Part shown: piece by piece, positions 56,376 to 63,737 of the stretch
How the letters are laid out: the number at the start of each line of letters is the position of its first letter
Numbering within the stretch: position 1 is the stretch's first letter
Assembly (NCBI RefSeq): GCF_016735115.1
Contig: NZ_JAERQJ010000004.1
Location: 389,401 to 453,400, forward strand
DNA from: Aquimarina mytili
Lineage (GTDB): Bacteria; Bacteroidota; Bacteroidia; Flavobacteriales; Flavobacteriaceae
Reading direction: 5' to 3'
Length of the DNA: 64,000 nt
Made by a program: the position numbers and the translations under genes
The notes under the pieces: generated by a model
The model's database searches: none
The model's input: only the letters and a program-made list of their open reading frames with translations
Told to the model about the DNA's origin: nothing

Positions 56376-56800
56376 TTTATGGATAATTGTGTTGTGTTGA
56401 ACAAGCAGCAAATTTACTGTTTTCTCTATAATATTTTTCTAAAATTATGATTCAATTTTGAAGTTGTTCATGTATTTTTTTAGGGTATCATTGTATACCA
56501 TAGGTTTTATAGGTGATGAAAAAGGAATGCCTCAGGGTATGAAGGTGGTATAGACGTAGAATTTACTCATGTTAGTGACATGAAGCTTTCAAGAACTAAG
56601 GATGTGTTCATGTCATTGACATGAAGGTTTCCACAACTCAGGATTTATCCATGACACTGACATGAAGGTTTTCTTAATTCAGAACTTTCCCAAGTCACTG
56701 ACTTGAAGGTTTTTGTGACTCAGGATGTGTTCATGTCATTGACATGAGAGGTATAACCATTTTAGATGTGCTCGTGAGGTTTGCTTAGTGGATTATAACT
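56376..56800. other. Intergenic region between purL and the rRNA methyltransferase gene
   Basis: This 425-bp stretch contains no gene. Most of its right half is the 41-bp palindromic repeat array; the left part, next to purL, should hold the purL promoter but shows no clear signal. Confidence 0.6.
56568..56746. repeat. Five tandem 41-bp units each centred on a 15-bp palindrome
   Basis: Palindromes start at 56568, 56609, 56650, 56691 and 56732, exactly 41 bp apart. Copies 2 and 5 read CATGTCA-T-TGACATG. Copy 4 reads CAAGTCA-C-TGACTTG, with both arms changed so that the dyad is kept. Copies 1 and 3 have one imperfect pair each. The 26-bp spacers are also related (AAGGTTT...CTCAGGATGTGTT). A degraded sixth unit may precede at about 56527. 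The period is not a multiple of three, so no protein is implied. It lies between the start of purL and the end of the methyltransferase gene. Confidence 0.88.
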
Positions 56801-58012
56801 TTATTGTTTTCTTTCTAATAAAGCCATATAAAAGCCATCAAAGCCTGATTGATGTGATAATATTTTTTTATCCTTAATTAATGTAAAATCTTGTCCTGCT
56901 TCTTTTGAAAGAAAATGAGTTACCTGATCCTGATTTTCTGAAGGTAGGATTGAACATGTTGCATATACCAATTTGCCTCCATGTTTTACCATTTTTGAAT
57001 AGCTTTCTAGAATTGTGGATTGTGTTTGTTTAATAGTATCCAAAAATTCAGGTTGTAATTTCCATTTAGCATCAGGATTTCTACTCAAAACACCTAAACC
57101 ACTACAAGGAGCGTCTATTAATACACGATCTGCTTTGCCATGTAATTTTTTAATATCCTTAGTGCTTTCAATGACTCTGGGTTCAATATTATGAGCACCA
57201 GCTCTTCGAGCTCTTCGTTTTAATTCTTTAAGTTTATTACCATAGATATCCATAGCAATAATTTGACCTTTATTTTGCATTAATGCCGCAAGATGAAGGG
57301 TTTTTCCACCGGCACCGGCACAGGTATCTACGACTCTTTGACCAGGTTGTACATCTAAGAAATCTGCTACTAATTGGGATGATGCATCCTGTACTTCGAA
57401 TAAACCATTTTTAAAGGCTTCGGTAGAAAATACATTAGTTCTTTCTACAAGTTGTAGTGCATCGGGATATCCTTTTATAAATTCGGTATCGATATTCTCA
57501 TCTTCAAGAACACTTCTTAGCTTATCTCTTGATATTTTTAACGTATTTGCACGAAGAATAACCGGAGCTTGTTGATTTAAAGCACTAATTTCTTCGCTCC
57601 ATTTTTTTCCTAATTCTTTCTCACCAAGTTGGTCAAGCCAATCAGGAATTGATTCTTTAAATTTTCTAATTTTACTTAATTCATCAAAGCGCCCTTTGAT
57701 GCGTCGAGTAGGAGTAGGGGCAATTTGTTTCCAATCTGGTAACGAAATACCTCTTAAAGTTGCCCAAACGGCAAAAAGTCTCCATAAATTTTCTCTGGAA
57801 AATGGCTCTTTTACTTCGGCAATTTCGGCATATAAGCGTTTCCATCGTACTATTTCGTATACAGTCTCTGCCACAAAACTACGATCCCTAGATCCCCATC
57901 TTTTGTCTCGCTTTAATAACTTTTGTACAACCTTATCGGCATAGCTTCCTTCATTAAATATTTCATGTAATCCATCTATAACGGCAAAGACAAGGTTTCT
58001 GTGTAAACGCAT
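56801..58012 (-). CDS. RNA (cytosine-5) methyltransferase, RsmB/NOL1/NOP2/Sun family
   Basis: This 403-residue SAM-dependent enzyme most likely methylates 16S rRNA cytosine. An N-terminal region of about 140 residues (ADKVVQKLLKRDKRWGSRDR) resembles the NusB-like part of Sun proteins. The SAM site is VDTCAGAGGKTLHLAAL. The two family cysteines are C303 in DAPCSGLGVL (motif IV, product release) and C353 in YATCSILPSEN (motif VI, nucleophile). It is divergent from the BNR-protein gene by 74 bp. Exact target base is not determined. Confidence 0.92.
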   Translation of the reverse strand: MRLHRNLVFAVIDGLHEIFNEGSYADKVVQKLLKRDKRWGSRDRSFVAETVYEIVRWKRLYAEIAEVKEPFSRENLWRLFAVWATLRGISLPDWKQIAPTPTRRIKGRFDELSKIRKFKESIPDWLDQLGEKELGKKWSEEISALNQQAPVILRANTLKISRDKLRSVLEDENIDTEFIKGYPDALQLVERTNVFSTEAFKNGLFEVQDASSQLVADFLDVQPGQRVVDTCAGAGGKTLHLAALMQNKGQIIAMDIYGNKLKELKRRARRAGAHNIEPRVIESTKDIKKLHGKADRVLIDAPCSGLGVLSRNPDAKWKLQPEFLDTIKQTQSTILESYSKMVKHGGKLVYATCSILPSENQDQVTHFLSKEAGQDFTLIKDKKILSHQSGFDGFYMALLERKQ

Positions 58013-58086
58013 TGTATTATTTTTTAGGTCTGCAAAGGTAGACCTTTGTTGTCAAATACAGTTATATTTGATTACAAATATTAACA

Positions 58087-59148
58087 ATGAGATACATTAT
58101 TATAGTACTGGTTGGATTTGGATTAGCCTTTTGCAATACGAAAGACGAAGCCGTAGTTCATAATTTTTCGGAAGTAAATATCAATGTTATTTATGAAGAT
58201 TCAATCAGTATAAGAGCTATCGATATATATAATGATACGTTGTTGGGTTTTGGATTTGATAGGGGATATGGTTTTATCAACCTGGAAACACATAAAAGAC
58301 AACTTTCATTTTTTGAAGACGTTATTGATGAGGATCAAGAGAATTGGATTGCACAACAACGGGCTGTAAATTTTACGAATGGAGCATTTTATACTTTAGG
58401 TATTGGGTCTCCAGCGAGGTTAAGAAAGATAGATTTGCATACCAGAGAAGAAAAAGTAGTGTATACCGAAGATCATGAAAAAGCATTTTATGATGCAATA
58501 GCTTTTTGGAATACTACCGAAGGAATTGCCATGGGTGACCCTACCGATGGTTGTTTGTCTATTATAATGACTAGAGATGGTGGAAAATCTTGGAAAAAAA
58601 TACCTTGTGATCGTCTTCCCGGTACTGTTGAAGGAGAAGCGGCCTTTGCAGCAAGTAATGGTAATATTGCTATTGTAGGCGATCATACATGGATTGTTTC
58701 TGGAGGGAAGAAATCTAGAGTGTTTTATTCACCCGATAAAGGAGAAACATGGAATGTCTTTGAAACTCCAATTGTTCAGGGAACTCCGACAAAAGGAGCA
58801 TATTCTATTCATTTTTATGATAAAAATAATGGGGTTATTTATGGGGGCGATTATACAAAGCCAGATGATAATAAGGCAAATAAAGCAATAACTACAGATG
58901 GAGGTAAAACTTGGAAATTAATTTCTAATGGTATTGGGCCTGGTTACAAAAGCTGTATACGTTATGTACCTAAAAGTGGAGGTAAAGAATTAGTATGTGT
59001 TGGGTTTACGGGCATTTCTATTTCTAATGATTTTGGGCAGCACTGGAAAGAGTTGAGTAAAGAAGGTTTTTATACCCTGCGATTCGTGAATGATAGTACT
59101 GCTGTTGCTGCAGGAAAGGGGAGGATTGCAAAGATAATTTTTAAATAG
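58087..59148 (+). CDS. Exported BNR/Asp-box beta-propeller protein (Ycf48-like)
   Basis: This 353-residue protein has an N-terminal signal whose Cys (LAFC, residue 16) is probably a lipid acceptor, although Phe before Cys is unusual. Four Asp-box repeats are visible: TRDGGKSWKKI (about 162), SPDKGETWNVF (215), TTDGGKTWKLI (269) and SNDFGQHWKEL (314). They indicate a beta propeller of the photosystem II assembly factor/'oxidoreductase' family often seen in Bacteroidetes. Enzymatic function is not evident. Its stop codon lies inside the stem of the following terminator. Confidence 0.85.
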   Translation: MRYIIIVLVGFGLAFCNTKDEAVVHNFSEVNINVIYEDSISIRAIDIYNDTLLGFGFDRGYGFINLETHKRQLSFFEDVIDEDQENWIAQQRAVNFTNGAFYTLGIGSPARLRKIDLHTREEKVVYTEDHEKAFYDAIAFWNTTEGIAMGDPTDGCLSIIMTRDGGKSWKKIPCDRLPGTVEGEAAFAASNGNIAIVGDHTWIVSGGKKSRVFYSPDKGETWNVFETPIVQGTPTKGAYSIHFYDKNNGVIYGGDYTKPDDNKANKAITTDGGKTWKLISNGIGPGYKSCIRYVPKSGGKELVCVGFTGISISNDFGQHWKELSKEGFYTLRFVNDSTAVAAGKGRIAKIIFK

Positions 59149-59183
59149 ATAAAGAGGCTACTTGTGCCTCTTTATCTATTTAA
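59141..59183. terminator. Perfect 18-bp bidirectional terminator
   Basis: Arms 59141-59158 and 59166-59183 are perfectly complementary around the loop TACTTGT, with T/A-rich ends on both sides. It separates the BNR gene (plus) and the Spy-like gene (minus). The BNR stop codon TAG (59146-59148) is part of the left arm. Confidence 0.9.
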
Positions 59184-59186
59184 AAA

Positions 59187-59633
59187 TTAATTCATTTTTC
59201 TTCGTTCTCTTATCCTTTCTAAAATACGTTTATTAAAATCTGATTCAGCCTTTATAAGCTTTAGGATTTTCATATTGGGGAGTATCTTTTTTAAATCGGA
59301 TATTAAGGCTTGTCGAGCTTTTGATTTTTGCTCTTCGTTATCCATATATTGACTTAAAAACTCTCCTGCTTGTGCATCATTTAATCCATCAGGGCCATTA
59401 CTTTTATTCTGTAACCCTTTGATAAGCTTACGTCCTTTTCTTTTGAGATTTTCAACAGTTTTTTCATGGGCGTTATAAATTGGCCAGAATTGCTGCGCTT
59501 CTTTGCTTGTAAGGTTCAGTTTTTCGGTAATATATGCTACCTTAAAAGCTTTCATTCTTTCTCTTGGGCCATTTTGCGCAAAAGAACTATAGGTAGTAAA
59601 AGCAATGCAAATAAGTAAAAATATCTTTTTCAT
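59187..59633 (-). CDS. Small exported helical protein (Spy/CpxP-like)
   Basis: The product is 148 residues from ATG 59633, which begins a clear signal peptide (MKKIFLLICIAFTTYSSFAQ). The upstream ATG at 59681 would put 16 odd residues before it. The mature part is all-helical and charged, with KLNLTSKEAQQFWPIYNAHE resembling the LTxxQ region of Spy/CpxP proteins. It is the third gene of a sigma/anti-sigma-like operon in which such proteins commonly occur. It probably acts in the periplasm in envelope-stress sensing or chaperoning; this role is inferred from fold and context. Confidence 0.78.
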   Translation of the reverse strand: MKKIFLLICIAFTTYSSFAQNGPRERMKAFKVAYITEKLNLTSKEAQQFWPIYNAHEKTVENLKRKGRKLIKGLQNKSNGPDGLNDAQAGEFLSQYMDNEEQKSKARQALISDLKKILPNMKILKLIKAESDFNKRILERIRERRKMN

Positions 59634-59643
59634 TAATTTTATT

Positions 59644-60174
59644 TTATTCGAGAAATATAATGTCATCTTCAATGTTTTCATTTGATAAATATTCTAATAG
59701 GTCGTCATCATTTATAAATTCTTCTTCAAAGGTTTCTTCATAAGTAGTGTTTTCATCAAATAACGATGCTATTTCTGTAGCGGTTAAATCTATACCCTCT
59801 TCATCAAAGTATGCATGAATATCTGCAATGTCTATATCATTAAAGTTTAAACTTTTTTCTTTATTAATAGAGATTGAAAAAATTATGGCAATCATGGCTG
59901 CTATACCAGATACATACACTAGATTTCTTCTAGTAAATAAAGAGATAACTTTTCTGTTAGTTTTTTGTGGTTCTATGTGCTGTAGTACACGATCTTCGAT
60001 TGAATCAAAATACTTCTCGGGGACTTTAAGGCCTGAGTTAATTCTAGATTTCAATACATCATCCGAATTATTTTCAGAAAGTATTTTTTCTGAAAGCTTA
60101 TTTTCTAAACGCTCAAAGTAATTATCAGGTACTTTAAAACCTCCATTGTTTTTATGTAAATTATCTTTTTTCAC
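59644..60174 (-). CDS. Membrane-anchored anti-sigma-like protein with a duplicated N-terminal motif
   Basis: This 176-residue protein has one membrane segment at about 90-106 (LVYVSGIAAMIAIIFSIS) and an acidic C-terminus. The N-terminus holds two related blocks: FKVPDNYFERLENKLSEKI (13-31) and LKVPEKYFDSIEDRVLQHI (49-67). It lies 31 bp after a sigma factor gene and 10 bp before the Spy-like gene, so an anti-sigma role is the natural reading. No zinc-finger (ZAS) motif is present, so the mechanism would differ from classical anti-sigma factors. Confidence 0.75.
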   Translation of the reverse strand: MKKDNLHKNNGGFKVPDNYFERLENKLSEKILSENNSDDVLKSRINSGLKVPEKYFDSIEDRVLQHIEPQKTNRKVISLFTRRNLVYVSGIAAMIAIIFSISINKEKSLNFNDIDIADIHAYFDEEGIDLTATEIASLFDENTTYEETFEEEFINDDDLLEYLSNENIEDDIIFLE

Positions 60175-60205
60175 TATTACTAAGACTTTTTAAATGTATA
60201 AAGGT

Positions 60206-60757
60206 TTAATCATTCTTTAAAAATTCTTCAATTTTTTTTGTAGCCAAATGATATGATGCTTTAAGGGCACCTTCACTGGTTTCTAAAATTTCAGATATTT
60301 CTTTGTATTTCAATTCCTGAAAATATTTCATATTAAATACTTGCTGCTGTTTTTGTGGCAACAGAGCAATGGCATTTTGTAATTTTAATTGTATTTGATC
60401 TCCTTCATAATATACATCTGCTTCTAAATTTTGTACCAATTGTATACTTAACTCCTCATTTGTGATGTTATATTTTTTTGCCTTTTGATTGAGAAAAGTA
60501 ATAGACTCATTTGTAGCGATTCGATACAACCATGAATATAATTTACTGTCACCTTTAAACTTTTTTATGTTTTTATATACTTTAATAAATACATTCTGTA
60601 AAATATCGTCTGTATCGTCATGATTTTTGACCATATTTCTGATATGCCAATATAAGCGTTGTTTGTATAAAGAAACAAGTTGACTAAATGCAGTGTTTAT
60701 TTCTTTATCAGACTGTAATGTTGCTAATAGACGTTTTTCTTCTTCTTGAGTTATCAA
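60206..60757 (-). CDS. ECF-type RNA polymerase sigma factor
   Basis: This 183-residue protein has region 2 at about 25-95 (DDTDDILQNVFIKVYKNIKK, then SWLYRIATNESITFL) and region 4 at about 125-180 (ALLPQKQQQVFNMKYFQELK, then YKEISEILETSEGALKASYH). It heads an operon with the anti-sigma-like and Spy-like genes and is probably autoregulated. The signal it reports is unknown. Confidence 0.93.
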   Translation of the reverse strand: MITQEEEKRLLATLQSDKEINTAFSQLVSLYKQRLYWHIRNMVKNHDDTDDILQNVFIKVYKNIKKFKGDSKLYSWLYRIATNESITFLNQKAKKYNITNEELSIQLVQNLEADVYYEGDQIQLKLQNAIALLPQKQQQVFNMKYFQELKYKEISEILETSEGALKASYHLATKKIEEFLKND

Positions 60758-60938
60758 GCGTTATCGTTTTGTGGTTTGTAAATAGTATTCTCTAAATACT
60801 AAGACTAATGTACATAAAAAAGGTTTAATTTGGAATATCTAAGGGTTTAGATTTAGATATATTTGTAGGAATTTTGTAAGTATAAATGTTAAATTCGATG
60901 ATTATTTACTATTTTAATAGATAAAATGCACTTTTTTC
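60758..60938. other. Region upstream of the sigma operon
   Basis: No gene is seen here. It should hold the minus-strand promoter of the sigma operon, which I could not define, and borders the first small-RNA unit. Confidence 0.5.
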
Positions 60939-60968
60939 TTGCGAAATTGAAATTTAGTTGTATCTTTA
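60939..60968 (+). promoter_or_regulatory. Promoter of small-RNA unit 1
   Basis: TTG (60939-60941), 19 bases, then TATCTTTA (60961-60968) fits the Bacteroidetes primary sigma pattern. The other three units have the same boxes and spacing. Confidence 0.75.
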
Positions 60969-60973
60969 CACTG

Positions 60974-61103
60974 TAATAATGAATTAACACTTTCATTTCC
61001 CCCAAGATGAAAGTTTTTAATAAAAGTGAGTTTTAATTTTAGAGTAAGCCCCTAAATTAAGATGATTTGTGTGAAGAGAAAGAGTGCAACCGCACTCTTT
61101 TTT
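60974..61103 (+). ncRNA. Candidate small RNA, copy 1
   Basis: The start is estimated about 6 nt after the -7 box and the end is the terminator T run, giving about 130 nt. Hairpin 1 pairs CTTTCAT with ATGAAAG around a C-rich loop. Hairpin 2 pairs TTAATTTTAG (61033-61042) with CTAAATTAA (61052-61060) with one bulge. Hairpin 3, AAAGAGTGC (61079-61087) with GCACTCTTT (61092-61100) and loop AACC, is an intrinsic terminator. A 23-codon ORF (starting MICVKRKSATALFF) overlaps the end but has no support. The family is not recognised; the Rfam Flavo-1 RNA is one comparison to make. Confidence 0.78.
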
Positions 61104-61223
61104 CGTTTACATTATTTAGTAATAATATTTTAGTATTTGTAGGTAAAAGACTACTTTTTTGCAATTTATAATTGTTTATTTCAAGATAAAATACTTTTTT
61201 TTTAGGTAAAATACATTTTTTGT

Positions 61224-61253
61224 TTGGTAGATTTAAAATAATGTGTATCTTTA
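61224..61253 (+). promoter_or_regulatory. Promoter of small-RNA unit 2
   Basis: TTG (61224-61226), 19 bases, then TATCTTTA (61246-61253). Confidence 0.75.
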
Positions 61254-61258
61254 CACTG

Positions 61259-61387
61259 TAAAAATGAGTTAGCGCTTTCATCCCCCCCAAGATGAAAGTT
61301 TTAATAAAAGTGAGTTTTAATTTTAGAGTAAGCCCCTAAATTAAGATGATTTGTGTGAAGAGAAAGAGTGCAACTGCACTCTTTTTT
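61259..61387 (+). ncRNA. Candidate small RNA, copy 2
   Basis: Same structure as copy 1. Hairpin 1 is perfect over 8 bp (CTTTCATC with GATGAAAG; copy 1 has T at the last stem position, making a T-G pair). The terminator loop is AACT instead of AACC. The base changes between copies keep every stem. Confidence 0.78.
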
Positions 61388-61506
61388 CGTTTATATTATT
61401 TAGTAATAATATTTTAGTATTTGTAAGTAAAAAACTACTTTTTGTAATATTTAATTGTTTATTTCAAGATAAAATGCTTTTTTTTAAGATAAAATACGAT
61501 TTTTAT

Positions 61507-61536
61507 TTGGTAGGTTCAGAATAATGTGTATCTTTA
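61507..61536 (+). promoter_or_regulatory. Promoter of small-RNA unit 3
   Basis: TTG (61507-61509), 19 bases, then TATCTTTA (61529-61536). Confidence 0.75.
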
Positions 61537-61541
61537 CACTG

Positions 61542-61670
61542 TAAAAATGAGTTAGCGCTTTCATTCCCCCCAAGATGAAAGTTTCAATAAAAGTGAGTTT
61601 TAATTTTAGAGTAAGCCCCTAAATTAAGATGATTTGTGTGAAGAGAAAGAGTGCAACTGCACTCTTTTTT
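61542..61670 (+). ncRNA. Candidate small RNA, copy 3
   Basis: Same three hairpins. Hairpin 1 closes with a T-G pair as in copy 1 and is followed by GTTTCAATAA where copies 2 and 4 have GTTTTAATAA. The terminator loop is AACT. The downstream spacer is the most divergent of the three spacers. Confidence 0.78.
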
Positions 61671-61790
61671 CGTTTATATTATTCGGTAGTAACAATTTAG
61701 TATTTGTAAGTAAAAGACTACTTTCTATGTAATTTAATTGTTTGTTTAAGGATAAAATGCTTTTTTTTTAAGATAAAATACGATTTTTAT

Positions 61791-61820
61791 TTGGTGGGTT
61801 CAAAATAATGTGTATCTTTA
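61791..61820 (+). promoter_or_regulatory. Promoter of small-RNA unit 4
   Basis: TTG (61791-61793), 19 bases, then TATCTTTA (61813-61820). Confidence 0.75.
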
Positions 61821-61825
61821 CATTG

Positions 61826-61954
61826 TAAAAATGAGTTAGCGCTTTCATCCCCCCCAAGATGAAAGTTTTAATAAAAGTGAGTTTTAATTTTAGAGTAAGC
61901 CCCTAAATTAAGATGATTTGTGTGAAGAGAAAGAGTGCAACCGCACTCTTTTTT
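61826..61954 (+). ncRNA. Candidate small RNA, copy 4
   Basis: Same three hairpins, with perfect hairpin 1 and terminator loop AACC. After the terminator (TTTTTTCA rather than TTTTTTCG) the sequence leaves the repeat, 56 bp before the end of the convergent phosphohexomutase gene. The last copy thus lacks the downstream spacer. Confidence 0.78.
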
Positions 61955-62009
61955 CATTTGTATAGGTTTAGTATCGGATCCTTTAATCGATTACTTTGTT
62001 GATTTCACC

Positions 62010-63737
62010 CTAATTTAATTTTAAATCTTCTTTAATGTTTGCAATCTTTGCATCTAAATCTTGTTGCACCTCATCAAAATCTGAAATCGTCTTTAATGTA
62101 TCTTGTACACTGATATAAAATTTAATCTTAGGCTCAGTACCACTGGGTCTGGCTGCAATTTTACTTCCAGATTCTGTATAAAATATTAATACATTAGATT
62201 TTGGAGTATCTATATTAGTTTCGGTGTGATCTTGTGTGTTGTTAGCAATGCTGGTTTGATAATCTTCAATTAACACAACCTTTTCATTATTTATGTATTC
62301 TGGTGGATTATTTCTAAGGTCGATCATGGTCTGTTTGATTTCTGCCGCACCATCGATGCCTTTTTTTACCAAAGAAATGAGACTTTCTTTATAAAAACCA
62401 TGATTGACGTATAAATTTAGTAGGGTCTCATAAAAAGAACTGTTATTAGCTTTTGTGTGCGCTACAATCTCACAAGCCAATAGGGTAGAGGTTACCGCAT
62501 CTTTATCTCTTACAAAATCTCCGACCATAAATCCAAAACTTTCTTCACCACCACCAATAAAATGTTTGTCGGGATTGTCCTTTATTAGCTTAGCAATCCA
62601 TTTAAAACCAGTTAATACCTCTTTATATTCTACACCATATCCTTCAGAAAGAGTTCTCATCATTGGTGTAGAAACAATAGTCGAAGCAATAAACTCATTA
62701 CCCTGAAACCCTTTTTCATTTTTATGATAATCTAAAAGGAACCAGGTCATTACGATCATGGTTTGATTTCCATTTAGAAGTTGTAATTCTCCTTTATCGT
62801 TACGAACAGCAATTCCCAATCGATCACAATCGGGATCAGTACCAATTACAATATCTGCATCTACTTCTTTTGCAAGTTGCATCGCCATGCTTAAGGCTTC
62901 AGGTTCTTCTGGGTTGGGTGATTTAACCGTCGGGAAATTACCATCAGGCTCGGCCTGTTCTTTTACGATATATACATTTTTAAACCCTGCTTTTTTCAAG
63001 GTTTCAGGAACTGCAGTAATCGAAGTGCCATGCAAAGAAGTAAAAACAATTTTGATATTGTCTTTTGCTTCTTGTGATGCAACAAAACTTCCGTTTTTTA
63101 CACTTTGCTCTATAAATACATCATCAATTTGAGTATCGATTTTTTGTATAAGATTTGAATTCGCTTCAAACTGTATATCAGAATATTGTAATGAATTTAT
63201 TTCTGAAATAATTTCTTGATCCTGAGGAGGTACTAATTGTCCACCATCTTGCCAATATACTTTATACCCGTTATATTCTGGAGGATTATGACTAGCCGTT
63301 AATACAATACCACAATGACATCCTAATTCTTTTACGGCAAAAGATAATTCAGGAGTAGGACGAAGTTCGCTAAACAAATACACCTTAATTCCGTTAGCAG
63401 AAAACACATCTGCTACAGTTTGCGCTAAAGTGTCACTGTTATTTCTACAGTCATAGGCTATAACAGCTTTTGGTTGCTCATTTGGAAATTGTTGCAGTAA
63501 ATAATTACTTAATCCCTGGGTACTTTTTCCTAACGTATATTTATTAATTCGATTGGTGCCAACCCCCATAACACCTCGCATACCACCTGTTCCAAATTCA
63601 AGGTCTTTGTAGAAACTTTCTTCTAACTCTTGTGGGTTTTTTTGTAGTTTTTTGATTTCAAGTTGGGTGTTTTGATCAAAAACAGGAGTTAACCATTCTT
63701 CAACCCTAGCGTTTATATCAGAATTTGTGATTTGCAT
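62010..63737 (-). CDS. Phosphohexomutase (phosphoglucomutase/phosphomannomutase family)
   Basis: This 575-residue cytoplasmic enzyme interconverts hexose 1- and 6-phosphates. The phosphoserine is S149 in LTASHNPPEYNGYKVYW. The metal loop is GTDPDCDRLGIAV, the sugar-specificity segment is GGGEESFGF, and the C-terminal phosphate-binding loop is RPSGTEPKIKFY. Length and spacing match the Bacteroidetes/Firmicutes PGM2-like group (PgcA-like). It would supply glucose-1-P for UDP-glucose, which the trehalose synthase of this window needs, but no operon link is seen. It converges with the small-RNA array. Confidence 0.93.
   Translation of the reverse strand: MQITNSDINARVEEWLTPVFDQNTQLEIKKLQKNPQELEESFYKDLEFGTGGMRGVMGVGTNRINKYTLGKSTQGLSNYLLQQFPNEQPKAVIAYDCRNNSDTLAQTVADVFSANGIKVYLFSELRPTPELSFAVKELGCHCGIVLTASHNPPEYNGYKVYWQDGGQLVPPQDQEIISEINSLQYSDIQFEANSNLIQKIDTQIDDVFIEQSVKNGSFVASQEAKDNIKIVFTSLHGTSITAVPETLKKAGFKNVYIVKEQAEPDGNFPTVKSPNPEEPEALSMAMQLAKEVDADIVIGTDPDCDRLGIAVRNDKGELQLLNGNQTMIVMTWFLLDYHKNEKGFQGNEFIASTIVSTPMMRTLSEGYGVEYKEVLTGFKWIAKLIKDNPDKHFIGGGEESFGFMVGDFVRDKDAVTSTLLACEIVAHTKANNSSFYETLLNLYVNHGFYKESLISLVKKGIDGAAEIKQTMIDLRNNPPEYINNEKVVLIEDYQTSIANNTQDHTETNIDTPKSNVLIFYTESGSKIAARPSGTEPKIKFYISVQDTLKTISDFDEVQQDLDAKIANIKEDLKLN

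Larger units (their letters stand above)
60939..61954 (+). repeat. Four tandem units of about 284 bp, each a candidate small-RNA gene
   Basis: The -7 boxes lie at 60961, 61246, 61529 and 61813 (steps of 285, 283 and 284). Within each unit a 71-nt block, from AATAAAAGTG to AGTGCAA, is identical in all four copies. The stretches between units differ in A/T run lengths and many bases. The last copy loses similarity soon after its terminator. This pattern suggests duplication followed by selection or gene conversion on the transcribed part. Confidence 0.9.

Noticed and set aside
56376..56411. Upstream ATG as purL start
   Set aside because: It adds 12 residues not seen in the family; MIHFFGN at 56375 is the usual N-terminus.
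56568..56746. CRISPR array
   Set aside because: The 15-bp repeats are palindromic and the 26-bp 'spacers' resemble each other, unlike acquired spacers; no cas genes are present.
59634..59681. Upstream ATG for the Spy-like protein
   Set aside because: It would bury the signal peptide behind 16 residues and overlap the preceding gene; ATG 59633 starts a clean signal.
61057..61290. 77-residue minus-strand ORF across two small-RNA units
   Set aside because: It crosses a terminator and the next promoter and is not kept open in the equivalent place of the other units.
60939..61954. Insertion-sequence or transposon repeat
   Set aside because: No transposase, no terminal inverted repeats and no target duplications; units are purely tandem and have promoter/terminator structure.
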